A stretch of DNA of 64,000 bases from an uncultured Eubacteriales bacterium (GTDB taxonomy: Bacteria; Bacillota; Clostridia; Tissierellales; Peptoniphilaceae). The stretch covers positions 79,276 to 143,275 of the forward strand of contig UQFH01000005.1 in NCBI GenBank assembly GCA_900540185.1. Direction: 5' to 3'. Under the pieces are notes generated by a model, which saw nothing but the letters and a program-made list of their open reading frames with translations, was not told the origin of the DNA and did not search any database. Below are positions 35,411 through 45,600 of the stretch, piece after piece. The stretch's first letter is position 1. Every line of letters starts with the position of its first letter. The position numbers and the translations under genes are program-made.

Positions 35411-36262
35411 GTCTTCTTCAATAATTTTCAAACATTTATTTTTATCTTTTGCAAGTTGTTTCTTAAGGCTTTCAATCGAGTCCATAGCCTCGTTTTCACG
35501 AAGGAAATCCACAAGTTCGAGTTTCATCTTTCTTCCGTAAATTTCCTTGTCGAAATCGAAAATATTTGTCTCGCATGAAAATCTCGTTCCGAATGTTTCG
35601 GCAACACCGATCATCGTCATGCCGAAGCCCGAGAAGTCGTCGATTTCCACTTTCGAGAGATATACTCCATATTTCGGTCTTATGAGGTTGTTCGGAAGTT
35701 CAAGATTTGCAGTTTTATATCCAAAAGTCTTTCCGCGACCGAATCCGTGAACAACTTCCCCTTCCAATCGAAAGTTTTCGTAAAGAAGTGAATTGGCTTT
35801 TTTAAGTTCGCCGTTTTTTATAAGATTTCTTATGAGAGTGCTCGAAATTTTTTCGCCGTCAATCATAACATCTTCCATAACGATGACCTTAAAATTTTCG
35901 TCCTGGTTCATCAAAAGATATTTCACGTCGCCTTCACGATTTTTTCCGAATCTGAAGTCCTCACCTACGACCAGAATGTGACATTCGTCCTTTAGTCTTT
36001 CGAGAAATTCTTCCTTCGACTGATTTTTTACACTGTTAAAAACAAGAGTATTGATATTTTTCACGCCGAGCTCTTTCAAAGCTCGAACTTTCTCCCCTCT
36101 TGTCATTATATTTTCACTCGTTTTTCCGTTATTTCCAAATGAATTGAAAGTGTAAACGGCGGGAGTTAAATGTTCTTTTTCCGCCATTTCAACTACTTTT
36201 TTTATGAGTCTTTGATGTCCGATGTGGACACCGTCAAAATAACCTATTGTTGCTACATTCAT
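35399..36262 (-). CDS. ribF: Bifunctional riboflavin kinase/FAD synthetase
   Basis: 287 residues. N-terminal FAD synthetase with IGYFDGVHIGHQRLIK (nucleotidyltransferase GxFDGxHxGH) and SSTLIRNLIKNGEL; C-terminal riboflavin kinase with GFGRGKTFGYKTANL and the ETNIFDFDKEIYG loop. It is a little shorter than usual at the N-terminus, where only three residues precede the first strand, but GAGGTT supports ATG 36262. Makes FMN and FAD. Last gene of the nusA-infB operon, 9 bases after truB. Confidence 0.96.
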   Translation of the reverse strand: MNVATIGYFDGVHIGHQRLIKKVVEMAEKEHLTPAVYTFNSFGNNGKTSENIMTRGEKVRALKELGVKNINTLVFNSVKNQSKEEFLERLKDECHILVVGEDFRFGKNREGDVKYLLMNQDENFKVIVMEDVMIDGEKISSTLIRNLIKNGELKKANSLLYENFRLEGEVVHGFGRGKTFGYKTANLELPNNLIRPKYGVYLSKVEIDDFSGFGMTMIGVAETFGTRFSCETNIFDFDKEIYGRKMKLELVDFLRENEAMDSIESLKKQLAKDKNKCLKIIEEDFTF

Positions 36263-36271
36263 ATTCTAACC

Positions 36272-37141
36272 TCAAATAAAAAATCTTGTGTATATCTGTC
36301 CGTCCTTGACTCCGCCAAATGCGAAGACAGTTCCCTCCGATTCGAGAAGAGCCACGTCGATCTCCTCGCGCTCCGTATCAATTCTGATTCCGTTCGAAAG
36401 CTTTTCACGCTCCTTTTCGGAAAGCTTTATACGTTTGTACGGAAGATTAATGTCGTCAATCGTCATGAGATTTTTCTCGATATTTTCGGGGGTTATCTCC
36501 TCGATTACTCGAGCATCCTCAAGCGAAAACTCTCCCATCTTTTCTCTTTTTAAACTCGTGAGATAGGATGCGACACCCAAACTCATCGTGTAGTCGTAAA
36601 TGAGTTTTCGTACATAGGTTCCCTTTGAAACGCGCGTTACAAACGAAAAACTTTCGCTCGACTCCTTCTTTATAGAAAGGTCATAGACAAAAATTTTTCT
36701 CGGTGGTTTCGTGATGTTCTCGCCCTTTCTCGCGTATTCGTACAGCTTCTTTCCATTGTGTTTAAGCGCACTGTAAAAAGGCGGCACTTGCATTTGCTCC
36801 CCGATAAAATTCGAGATATTTGAAAGAATAATTTCGGGAGAAAGTGTCTTTGTGCGTTCTATAATCTCTCCGTCGAGATCGAGTGTGTCCGTGCCGACTC
36901 CTTGAATAAATGTACCGCTGTAAGTTTTTTCGAGATCCATCAGATAATCGCTCATCCTCGTGTATTTCCCGAGGAGAACGATAAGAAGTCCTTCGGCAAA
37001 CGGGTCCAAAGTACCCGAGTGCCCGATTTTCTTCTTTATGTCCATCTCTTTAAATGCGAATTTAATCTTTCGAATTACGTCGTAACTCGTCATGCCTTTT
37101 TTCTTGTTCACAAGAAGGATGCCGTCAAGTTTAGAGCTCAT
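36272..37141 (-). CDS. truB: tRNA pseudouridine-55 synthase
   Basis: 289 residues. Begins DGILLVNKKKGMTSYDVI, with the catalytic aspartate in GHSGTLDPFAEGLL and KTYSGTFIQGVGTDTLD after it; short C-terminal PUA-like end. Modifies U55 in the T-loop of all tRNAs. The start overlaps the end of nrnA by 11 bases and GAGG stands before it. Confidence 0.97.
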   Translation of the reverse strand: MSSKLDGILLVNKKKGMTSYDVIRKIKFAFKEMDIKKKIGHSGTLDPFAEGLLIVLLGKYTRMSDYLMDLEKTYSGTFIQGVGTDTLDLDGEIIERTKTLSPEIILSNISNFIGEQMQVPPFYSALKHNGKKLYEYARKGENITKPPRKIFVYDLSIKKESSESFSFVTRVSKGTYVRKLIYDYTMSLGVASYLTSLKREKMGEFSLEDARVIEEITPENIEKNLMTIDDINLPYKRIKLSEKEREKLSNGIRIDTEREEIDVALLESEGTVFAFGGVKDGQIYTRFFI

Positions 37142-38123
37142 TTTTGATTGCCTCTGTGAGTGAATTTATAAGTTCGTCGACTTTCCCCTTGTATGTCAGT
37201 CCCGAAGCATTTTTGTGTCCGCCACCGCCGAACTCCGTTGCGACTTTTGAAACATCGATGTCGCCTTTCGAGCGAAGTGAAACTTTGTAAACGTCGTCTT
37301 CAACTTCCTTAACGATAAACGAAACCGAAACGCCTTCCGTATCCCTTATAAAATTTATAATCTCGTCGAGGTCATAGATAAAAGCACCCGCTTTTTCCAT
37401 ATCGTCCCTCGTTATAACCGTGTATGTGAGCGCTCCATCAAGCGCTTCAGTCATCTTCTCAAGCCCGATTTCAAGGATTCTGAGCTTTCTTATCGGCTTC
37501 GATTGATAAATGTTTAAATTTATCAAATTCATATCGGCGCCGAGCGACAGAAGTTTCTCCGCAACATTAAAAGTTTCAGCTTTCACATTTGTATAAAGAA
37601 AGCGGCCCGTGTCCGTCGAAAGCCCCGTAAAAAGGCATGTCGCAACATCGCTCGAAAGCGTTTCGCCGGTTCTAAAGAGAATCTCAGAAAGAAGTTCACA
37701 GGTCGAGCTTATTTCCGGCTCGATAAAATTTATATTTCCATAACCCTCATTTGTCATATGGTGGTCTATGACGACGCGCGTTTTCGCATTTAAAAACGTG
37801 TCTCTGTTGTCGCCAAGCCTGTCCAAATCGGCGCAGTCCATTGAAAAATAAAGGTCGCATTCGCCCGAAAAATCTTCCGGAGAAACAATCTCCGAAAGGC
37901 CGGGTAAAAAATTATATTGATTCGGAATGATGTCACTTTTTAAAAGCGTGACATCTTTTCCCATATCCTTTAAAAAATTGTAGAGCGCCGTTATGCTTCC
38001 AAGATTGTCGCCGTCAACGGATACATGGCTCGAAATGCAAATCTTGTTCGCATTTTTAATAGCTTCCGAAAACTTTTCGGCATAACTTTCAAATCTCTTA
38101 ATCTCGTCCAAACTCATCGTCAT
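37131..38123 (-). CDS. nrnA: DHH-family oligoribonuclease/pAp phosphatase
   Basis: 330 residues if started at ATG 38121-38123; the second ATG at 38117 is equally near the rbfA stop, and a start at 38141 or 38162 is less likely. DHH motifs: SSHVSVDGDNLGS, FSMDCADLDRLGD, VVIDHHMTN and GLSTDTGRFLYT; DHHA1 end EFGGGGHKNASGL. NrnA degrades nano-RNAs and 3'-phosphoadenosine 5'-phosphate. Its place between rbfA and truB is conserved in Bacillota. Confidence 0.93.
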   Translation of the reverse strand: MTMSLDEIKRFESYAEKFSEAIKNANKICISSHVSVDGDNLGSITALYNFLKDMGKDVTLLKSDIIPNQYNFLPGLSEIVSPEDFSGECDLYFSMDCADLDRLGDNRDTFLNAKTRVVIDHHMTNEGYGNINFIEPEISSTCELLSEILFRTGETLSSDVATCLFTGLSTDTGRFLYTNVKAETFNVAEKLLSLGADMNLINLNIYQSKPIRKLRILEIGLEKMTEALDGALTYTVITRDDMEKAGAFIYDLDEIINFIRDTEGVSVSFIVKEVEDDVYKVSLRSKGDIDVSKVATEFGGGGHKNASGLTYKGKVDELINSLTEAIKNEL

Positions 38124-38526
38124 TCTGATACTTTTCTCCATCCGAATAATCTTCGATTTCATCGAGCGGATTGTCGTCGTTGTGCTTGATGTTAAGCGTT
38201 TTTAAAATGCTGTTGATGTGGTCCGCATACTCAATCGAGTCGTCGAGTGCTATTCGAAGCTCCGGAACTTGTCTTATTGAAATCGACTTTGCAATTTTGG
38301 TCTTGAAATAACCTTCCGCATTTTTTAAGGTTTCAATAATTTTGTTCTTTTCTTTTGTATTTCCAAGAACGCTGAATTTCACGTCGCAAAAAGATAAATC
38401 GCTTGTGACTGAAACGTCTGTAACGCTTGTGAGAGACGAGACATTCGGGTCTTTCATATCCCTCAAAGCTTCGGCGATAACCTTTTTAATTTCAGCATTT
38501 ATTCTTTCCTGTCTTCTTTTATCCAT
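38098..38526 (-). CDS. rbfA: 30S ribosome-binding factor A
   Basis: 142 residues from ATG 38524-38526 behind GAGGTG. KH-type fold: RQERINAEIKKVIAEAL, MKDPNVSSLTSVTDVSVT, SISIRQVPELRIALDDSIEYADHI (read in parts). It helps mature the 5' end of 16S rRNA. The C-terminal 25 residues are acidic and beyond the family core. Start overlaps the stop of infB. Confidence 0.95.
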   Translation of the reverse strand: MDKRRQERINAEIKKVIAEALRDMKDPNVSSLTSVTDVSVTSDLSFCDVKFSVLGNTKEKNKIIETLKNAEGYFKTKIAKSISIRQVPELRIALDDSIEYADHINSILKTLNIKHNDDNPLDEIEDYSDGEKYQNDDEFGRD

Positions 38527-40939
38527 TTTGCACCTCAACCATTTGATATGCTTCGAAAACGTCGCCCACTTTGACGTCGTTGAATCTTTCGATGCTCATT
38601 CCGGCTTCATAGCCCGCTTGAACTTCGCGAACGTCGTCTTTGAAACGTTTTAAAGATGCAATATTTCCGTCGAATATAACAACGTCGTCTCTCAATACAC
38701 GCACTTGTGCATTTCTAAGAATCTTTCCGGATTGTACATAAACCCCTGCAACAATAGTGTTGTTCGGAAGTTTAAATGTCTCACGAATTTCCGCTCTTCC
38801 AAGGAGTTCTTCCTTGATTTCCGGCTTAAGCATACCCTTTACGGCGTTTTCAACGTCTTCTATAACTTCATAAATAACTTTATAGGTTCTTATATCAACT
38901 TCGAGTTCCTTTGCAAGGTCAATTGCTGCAAGATTCGGTCTTACGTTAAATCCGATAATAACGGCGTCCGAAGCGTTTGCGAGCATGACGTCGGATTCGT
39001 TAATTCCACCGACCCCGGTGTGAATCGTCTTTATGACAACTTCGTCGTTTGAAATCTTTTCAAGCGATGATTGAAGCGCTTCAACGGAGCCTCTTACGTC
39101 ACCCTTGATAATGATGTTAAGGTCTTTAAGTTCCCCTGCCTTAATTTGGTCGTAGAGATAATCGAGACTTACCTTGTGGCGGTCACGTAGTTCTTCTTCT
39201 CTGATCATTTCTTTTCTCTTGTCCGCAATTGTTCTCGCCATGGTCGGGTCGTCAACGGCGTAGAGAAGTTCTCCCGCTTCAGGAACGTCCGAAAGTCCCA
39301 AAACTACAACCGGCGTTGAAGGGCCCGCCTTTTTAATCGGTTTGTTCTTGTCGTCAAACATAGCTCTAACTCTTCCCGAAGCGACGCCGCTCACGATTTC
39401 GTCTCCCGCATTCAAAGTTCCCTTTTGAACGAGAACCGTTGCAACAGGGCCTCTGCCTTTGTCAAGCTGTGCTTCAACGACAACTCCGACAGCTTTTCTG
39501 TCCGGATTTGCCTTAAGTTCTTCAACTTCGGATACAAGTAAAATCATTTCAAGAAGCTCGTCGATGCCTTGACCGTTCATTGCGGAGACCGGAACTGTGA
39601 TTGTGCTTCCGCCCCAATCTTCAGGTGTGAGTCCTTCTTCAAGGAGTTCCTGTTTAATTCTGTCCACATTTGCAGTCGGTTTGTCGATTTTATTTATTGC
39701 AACGATAATCGGAACATTTGCAGCTTTCGAGTGGTTTATAGCTTCGATTGTTTGCGGCATAATTCCGTCGTCCGCAGCGACAACTATAACTGAAATATCC
39801 GTTATATTTGCCCCTCTCGCTCTCATAGATGTGAATGCTGCGTGGCCCGGAGTGTCCAAAAATACAATTTTCTTGCCGTTTATATTAACCGTATAAGCCC
39901 CGATATGTTGCGTAATTCCGCCCGCTTCACCCGTTCTTACATGGGCGTTTCTGATCGAGTCCAAAAGACTTGTCTTACCGTGGTCAACGTGTCCCATAAC
40001 TGTGACAACCGGTGGACGAGACTTCAAATCTTCCTCTTTGTCTTCGAAGTCGAGCTCGAATTGGTCGTTTATAATCTCTTCATTCGACATTTCCGGCTCG
40101 ATTTTTACATCAAATTCTGTCGCAATGAGTTCAGCAGTTTCATAGTCAATCGGTTGATTTTGCGCAACCATCATTCCGAGTTCAATGAGCTTTCCGATGA
40201 CAAGATTTACCGGAGTTCCGATTTTTTCGGAGAAATCGCTCACAATGATTGATTCCGGAATTTGTACAACTTCATCGATTACAGTTGCTTCATTCTTCGT
40301 TTCCTTGTCCTTTTTCTTCGGCTTCTTCTTTTTATTATTAATCCTTGTCTTTTCAAAGAAATCGACATCCGTGTCTTCGTACTTCTTGTCCTTGTACTTG
40401 TCTCTTGATTTCTTTTTATTCTTTTGCGGAACGCTCTTCTTTTCTACCGGCGGTCCGAAGATTTCGAGTTCCGGTTGCTTGTCGCGTTTCTTGTGATCGC
40501 GACGCTTATTTCTGTTTCCTTCATCGTCGTCGAGATTTCTCTTGTAAAATTCTTCGTTTGAGCCGTTTTTATTTCTGAAATCCTTCTTGTTGTCACGACG
40601 TCTGTCACCGCCACGATTGTCGCTACGGTTGTCATTTCTGTTGTTGGAATACTTCTTTCCGCGGTTGTCGCCACGATTGTCTCCTCTGTTTCTGTCGCCT
40701 TGCCTCTTGTTTCTGTCGTTTCTGTCGTTTCCGTCACGTCTGTCTTCGTTTTGTCTGTGTTTTTCGTAAACTTTCTTACGTGCAAGCTCGACTTGCTTTA
40801 CAACAGTGTCGGCAAGCTTCGAATCGATGCTCGCCATATGTGAATTTACTTCAATGTTGAGTGCAGCAAGCATGTTTAACATATCCTTGCTAGATATGTC
40901 CAGTTCCTTTGCCAACTCATAAATTCTCACCTTAGACAT
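38519..40939 (-). CDS. infB: Translation initiation factor IF-2
   Basis: 806 residues from ATG 40937-40939 behind GGAGAG. N-terminal IF2N domain (VRIYELAKELDISSKDML), then from about 60 to 210 a low-complexity, strongly basic stretch of Arg, Asn, Asp, Gly and Lys, a second IF2N-like domain, the G domain (VTVMGHVDHGKTSLLD, DTPGHAAF, NKIDK), domains II-III and the fMet-tRNA-binding C domain. Places initiator tRNA on the 30S subunit. The Arg/Asn/Asp spacer is unusual in composition and is noted as a finding. Confidence 0.97.
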   Translation of the reverse strand: MSKVRIYELAKELDISSKDMLNMLAALNIEVNSHMASIDSKLADTVVKQVELARKKVYEKHRQNEDRRDGNDRNDRNKRQGDRNRGDNRGDNRGKKYSNNRNDNRSDNRGGDRRRDNKKDFRNKNGSNEEFYKRNLDDDEGNRNKRRDHKKRDKQPELEIFGPPVEKKSVPQKNKKKSRDKYKDKKYEDTDVDFFEKTRINNKKKKPKKKDKETKNEATVIDEVVQIPESIIVSDFSEKIGTPVNLVIGKLIELGMMVAQNQPIDYETAELIATEFDVKIEPEMSNEEIINDQFELDFEDKEEDLKSRPPVVTVMGHVDHGKTSLLDSIRNAHVRTGEAGGITQHIGAYTVNINGKKIVFLDTPGHAAFTSMRARGANITDISVIVVAADDGIMPQTIEAINHSKAANVPIIVAINKIDKPTANVDRIKQELLEEGLTPEDWGGSTITVPVSAMNGQGIDELLEMILLVSEVEELKANPDRKAVGVVVEAQLDKGRGPVATVLVQKGTLNAGDEIVSGVASGRVRAMFDDKNKPIKKAGPSTPVVVLGLSDVPEAGELLYAVDDPTMARTIADKRKEMIREEELRDRHKVSLDYLYDQIKAGELKDLNIIIKGDVRGSVEALQSSLEKISNDEVVIKTIHTGVGGINESDVMLANASDAVIIGFNVRPNLAAIDLAKELEVDIRTYKVIYEVIEDVENAVKGMLKPEIKEELLGRAEIRETFKLPNNTIVAGVYVQSGKILRNAQVRVLRDDVVIFDGNIASLKRFKDDVREVQAGYEAGMSIERFNDVKVGDVFEAYQMVEVQNG

Positions 40940-40940
40940 A

Positions 40941-41234
40941 TTAATCACTCTCCTTTTTTATATCATCTAAAAGAACTTCAAAGTCCTCATTATTTATATT
41001 TGTTTTAAGTGCCGCTTGCAATTTGTCGCGGAGTTTCGGGCTCAAAAGGCATTTCTCGTCCTTCATGACATATGCCCCTCTGCCGTTCATCTTACCGCTC
41101 TTGTCAAAAACGACCCTTCCGTCACTCGATTTCACAATCCTAAAAAGTTCGTGTTTCGGCGCACCTTCCATACAGATCACGCACCTTCTCACTCTCTCGT
41201 TTTTGGATGAAGTTTCAGCGTTTTTATTTTTCAT
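40941..41234 (-). CDS. rnpM: YlxR-family RNA-binding protein (RnpM)
   Basis: 97 residues with the YlxR fold: VRRCVICMEGAPKHELFRIV near residue 15, then DKSGKMNGRGAYVMKDEKC. Members were recently linked to RNase P in Bacillus. It sits between nusA and infB, as usual, but the L7Ae-like ylxQ gene normally beside it is missing. No good ribosome binding site is seen, so coupling to nusA is likely; two bases separate its stop from infB. Confidence 0.93.
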   Translation of the reverse strand: MKNKNAETSSKNERVRRCVICMEGAPKHELFRIVKSSDGRVVFDKSGKMNGRGAYVMKDEKCLLSPKLRDKLQAALKTNINNEDFEVLLDDIKKESD

Positions 41235-41242
41235 ATATCTAT

Positions 41243-42577
41243 CTATTCATCGCCTTTCTCTTCATCGGATTCGTGAAAATCGTCGTCAAAATATTCATTG
41301 TCAATCTCGAGCTCTTCGTCATATTTGCTGTAATCATCATAAAGCTCATCCGAATAATCGTCGCTGTAGCCGCTGTCATAGTGCGATTTGTATGCTTCTT
41401 CATATTCATTTTCGTCATATTCATCATAGTCTTCGTCGTCGAAGTCGTTGGAATCATCGTTAACGTCTTCGTGTTCGTCATTGGCATAATACTCATCGCT
41501 TAGACCTTCGAGTTCATCCGCATGTTCTCTTAAAAAATCTTCGTATGTGTCGTCGCTCTTGATATCTATTTTCCAATTTGTGAGGCGTGCTGCAAGTCTT
41601 GCGTTTTGTCCTTCCTTGCCGATTGCGAGTGAAAGTTGGTCGCCCGGCACAAACACAACGCTTGAGCGCTCGTCCTCATTTATAATTACATGTGTTACGT
41701 CCGACGGAGCGAGACTGTTTTTGATATATTCAGCCATGTCACTCGACCAAAGAATGATGTCGATTTTTTCGCCGTTTAACTCGTCTACAACAGTTCTTAC
41801 ACGATTTCCTTGAAGACCTACGCATGCTCCGAGCGGATCCACATCCTTGTCCCTCGAGAAAATCGCAATCTTACTTCTCGAGCCTGCTTCACGCGAAACC
41901 TGTGCGATTTCTACAACGCCGTCCATAATTTCCGGCACTTCGATTTCAAAAAGCTTCTTCACAAGGTTCGGATGACTTCTCGAAAGCACAACTTGCGGTC
42001 CTTTTCCGGTCTTCTTTACCTCGAGAATGAGCATCTTTTTTTGGTCCCCGACGTTCAAAATCTCATTCGGAATTTGTTCATTCAAAGGCAAAATCCCCTC
42101 GAGTCTTCCCATGTCGACAAATGCATTGCCCTTTCTTATTCTGTTGATTTCGCCTGTGATAATATCGTTTTCACGGTTCACAAAATCCCCGTAAATCGCT
42201 TCTCTTTCGGCGTCTCTAATCTTTTGAATAACAATTTGCTTTGCGGTTTGCGCAGCGATTCTTCCGAAATTTTTTGGAGTGATTTCGATTCTTACAACGT
42301 CACCCACACTCGGGTTTGAAAGATACTCCTGTGCGTTCAAAACGGAAATCTCGGTATTTTCGTCTTCAACCTCTTCGACAACCGTCTTTTTGTTGAAAAC
42401 CTTAACTCTGTCGTCGAGATTTTCAAACTCCACATCAACGTCGATTTGGCTTCCCGTATTATAATTCTTTTTATAACTCGAAACCAATGCAGCTTTGATT
42501 GAATCTATAATTTGCTCCTTCGAAATCCCCCTCGTTTTTTCAATTTCGTCGAGAGCTTCTAAAAATTCTTGGTTCAT
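41243..42577 (-). CDS. nusA: Transcription factor NusA with acidic tail
   Basis: 444 residues from ATG 42575-42577 behind AGAGGTGGG. N-terminal RNAP-binding domain (MNQEFLEALDEIEKTRGISK), S1 domain (DIITGEINRIRKGNAFVDMG), then KH1-KH2 (SREAGSRSKIAIFS, VGLQGNRVRTVVDELNGEKIDI, LAIGKEGQNARLAARLT). After about residue 350 comes an unusual tail of some 90 residues made almost only of Asp, Glu, Tyr, Ser and Asn. NusA controls pausing and intrinsic termination. Its leader carries a promoter and a terminator hairpin, so self-control is likely. First gene of the operon; rimP, normally before it, is absent. Confidence 0.96.
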   Translation of the reverse strand: MNQEFLEALDEIEKTRGISKEQIIDSIKAALVSSYKKNYNTGSQIDVDVEFENLDDRVKVFNKKTVVEEVEDENTEISVLNAQEYLSNPSVGDVVRIEITPKNFGRIAAQTAKQIVIQKIRDAEREAIYGDFVNRENDIITGEINRIRKGNAFVDMGRLEGILPLNEQIPNEILNVGDQKKMLILEVKKTGKGPQVVLSRSHPNLVKKLFEIEVPEIMDGVVEIAQVSREAGSRSKIAIFSRDKDVDPLGACVGLQGNRVRTVVDELNGEKIDIILWSSDMAEYIKNSLAPSDVTHVIINEDERSSVVFVPGDQLSLAIGKEGQNARLAARLTNWKIDIKSDDTYEDFLREHADELEGLSDEYYANDEHEDVNDDSNDFDDEDYDEYDENEYEEAYKSHYDSGYSDDYSDELYDDYSKYDEELEIDNEYFDDDFHESDEEKGDE

Positions 42578-42642
42578 AATTCCCACCTCTTTCATTTTTA
42601 TAAATATAAAAGAGAGGATTTCGGCCTCTCTTTCTCATCTAC
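42578..42642 (-). promoter_or_regulatory. nusA leader with terminator and rival hairpin
   Basis: Arms AGAGAGG (42625-42631) and CCTCTCT (42611-42617) form a terminator-like hairpin followed by TTTATATTTA. The CCTCT arm can instead pair with AGAGG of the nusA ribosome binding site (42586-42592 region), with TTTTATA/TATAAAA as inner stem. The two folds exclude each other. It also serves as polC terminator. Confidence 0.6.
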
Positions 42643-42646
42643 ATAC

Positions 42647-42675
42647 ATTTTAACATATTCAAACAAATAATACAA
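42647..42675 (-). promoter_or_regulatory. Promoter of the nusA-infB operon
   Basis: TTGTAT (42670-42675), 17 bp, TAAAAT (42647-42652), in the gap behind polC and upstream of the leader hairpin. Moderate match. Confidence 0.55.
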
Positions 42676-42698
42676 CTAGTTTGAAAAGATTTTTACGA

Positions 42699-45600
42699 TT
42701 AAAACATACTCATCTGGTTAGTCTCTTGAAGACCACCTAGAAGATTATGTTCCTCCATAAATCTTACGCATGTGTTATTCAGTTTTGTTCGTTTTTGTAA
42801 ATCTTCAACGCTTATAAATCTCTTTATTTCTCTTTCCTTTACAATATTCTCACTCACGGATTCGCCGAGACTCGGGATTGTTGAAAGTGGCGGCAAAATT
42901 CCGTCCTCTGAAACCGCAAATCTTGCCGATTCCGATTTATAAAGATCCACATTGTCACATTTAAATCCTCTCAAATACATCTCGCGCGCAATGTCATAAA
43001 CTTTTAAAATTTCTTCTTCCTTCTTCGTGTTTTTTGGAAGCGATTTAAGTTCATTCATTCTTTCGTTTATCGCATCGAGTCCGCTTGAAATGATTTCCAT
43101 TTCGAAATTGTCCTTTTTGGTGCTTAAGAAAGTCGCATAAAATTCTCTCGGATAGTGTAGCTTGTACCATGCAAGTCTGAATGAAAGCATGACATATGCT
43201 ACGGCGTGTGCCTTCGGGAACATGTATTTAATCTTGTTGCACGAGTCGATATACCACTCCGGCAAATTGTGCGCTCTCATTTTCTCCTCGTCTTCCGGTG
43301 TGAGAGGTTTTCCCTTTCTCACCTTTTCCATCGTAAAGAAAGAAAAATCGTTTGGAAGTCCCGCATTTAAAAGATAGGTCATTATGTCCTCTCTCGTTGC
43401 GATAACGTCTGCAATTTTGCAAGTACCTTCACGCACGAGAATCTGTGCATTGTTTGTCCAAACGTCAGTCCCGTGACTGAGACCGGAAATTCTTATTAAA
43501 TCCGAAAAAAGTTGCGGCTGCGTTTCGACGAGCATATTTCGAACAAAATCCGTTCCGAATTCAGGAATTCCAAATGTTGAAACTTCCGAGCCAAGTTCTT
43601 CTTTCGTTAAACCAAGTGGTTCAGTCGACACAAACATCTTTAAAATTTCCGGGTCGTCGAGCTTTATAGAATCGCTCTTAACTCCGGTCAAATCTTCAAG
43701 CATCCTTATCATAGTCGGACCGTCGTGCCCAAGAATGTCAAGTTTTAAAATGTTCGAGTGGAGTGCTTTATACGCAAAGTGCGTCGTAAAAACTCCCGTC
43801 GACGCGTCGTCCGCCGGATATTGTATCGGCGAGAAATCGTGGATGTCCTTGTTTTTCGGAACAATCATAATCCCCCCCGGATGTTGTCCGGTGGTCCTTT
43901 TAATACCTACTATACCGTTTATAAGTCGATTTATTTCAGCTTCGGAGACCACTTCTCCGTGTTCTTCGAAATAGTTTTTTACATATCCGTATCCGACCTT
44001 GTCCTGAATCTTTGCAAGCGTTCCCGCTCTAAACACATAGCCCTCACCGAAAAGTTCTTCGACAAATTTATGTGCCACACTTTGATATTCGCCCGCAAAG
44101 TTGAGGTCGATATCCGGCTCTTTGTCCCCGTTAAAACCCAAAAATGTTTCAAAAGGAATATTAAATCCGTCTTTTTTAAGCGGCTCACCGCACACCGGAC
44201 ACACCTCGTCCGGCATATCGATTCCGACATTGTACTCGCCGTTTGTAAAGAACTTGCTGTACTTACATTTTTTGCAAACATAATGCGGCGGAAGCGGATT
44301 TACCTCGGTGATATCGCTCATCGTTGCCGCAAAACTCGAGCCGACCGAACCACGGCTTCCGACGAGATAACCGTCGGAGTTCGACTTGTTAACGAGCTTC
44401 TTTGCAATGATATACATGACGGAGTAGCCGTTTCCGATTATAGAATGCAGCTCTTTTTCGAGTCTTTTATCGACAATCTCCGGAAGCGGATCTCCATAAA
44501 TTTTCTTTGCATTTCCGATACATGTATTTCGAAGTTCATCTTCCGAGCCTTCGATAATAGGCGGAAATTTTTCACGCGGTATCGCTCTCATAGTTTCCAC
44601 TTCGTCGAGTAACCAATTGGAATTTGTGACCACAATTTCCTCTTTTTTGTCGTACGGGATATAATCGAGCCCGTCCATAATCTCTTGTGTGGTTTTTATA
44701 TATAGCGGCGGTGCAGAGTCGGCCCTGAAGTCTCCTCGACTTTTTCCCAAAATCTTACGATATATAACATCTTCCGGCGTTTTCTCATACACATTGCCGC
44801 CCGCAATCATCTTCATATTTGCGTTCGATAAAAATTCGAAATATCCTCCTAGAACATTCGAAATATTTGAAATTTGGGGATACTTCGCACCCAAAAGACC
44901 GGCGTAGTGTTCGGTCGGTTGCACTTCGCAAAAATCGTATTTCTCAAGGCGGCTCTTTATGTCCGAATAGAGAAAACCGTCGGAGTAATACGAGAAAATT
45001 TCGCCTTTAACCGCTTCAGCGCCGATGATAAGCCCCTCTCTGTGCTCCATCAAATCCGACAAACTGACGCGCGGAACTTTGTTGAAGTTCTCGGTGCAGC
45101 TCTTTGTGATTATGAGATATAAATTTTTAAGACCGACTTTGTTCTTCGCGTAAAGAAGCATACGATAGCTCGTGCGCCTGTCTTCGTACGAAACTTTGTA
45201 AAGGTCGGAATAATTTTCGATTTTCCCCGAAGTCTTTAGCATTGTCATCATATTTATGAAAAGGTGCGCAGTTGCTTCGGCGTCGTCAACCGCTCTGTGG
45301 TGGCTGACAAGTCTGATGTTTAGCTTGTCCGTCAAAGTGTCGAGCTTATAATTTCTGACCCCTTCAACCAAATCGCGTGCCATCTTCATCGTGTCCGCAA
45401 ACGGATTTTTTATCTCGATGCCGAACTTCAAAAACTTCTGCTTAATAAACCCGACGTCGAAGTTTGCATTGTGCGCAACTAGCACACACCCTTCGATAAA
45501 TGCGAGAAAATCATCCTTGATGTCCTCAAAATACGGCTCATTTTTTACGAGCTCGTCGTCGATACTCGTGAGATTTGAAATGACAGTCGGAATCGGCGAC

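Noticed and set aside
40444..40785. Minus-strand ORF of 113 codons rich in Thr and Arg
   Set aside because: Shifted frame of the low-complexity IF-2 spacer.
43758..44612. Plus-strand ORF of 284 codons inside polC
   Set aside because: Antisense to a perfectly conserved polymerase frame, no ribosome binding site, Arg/Phe-rich shadow composition.
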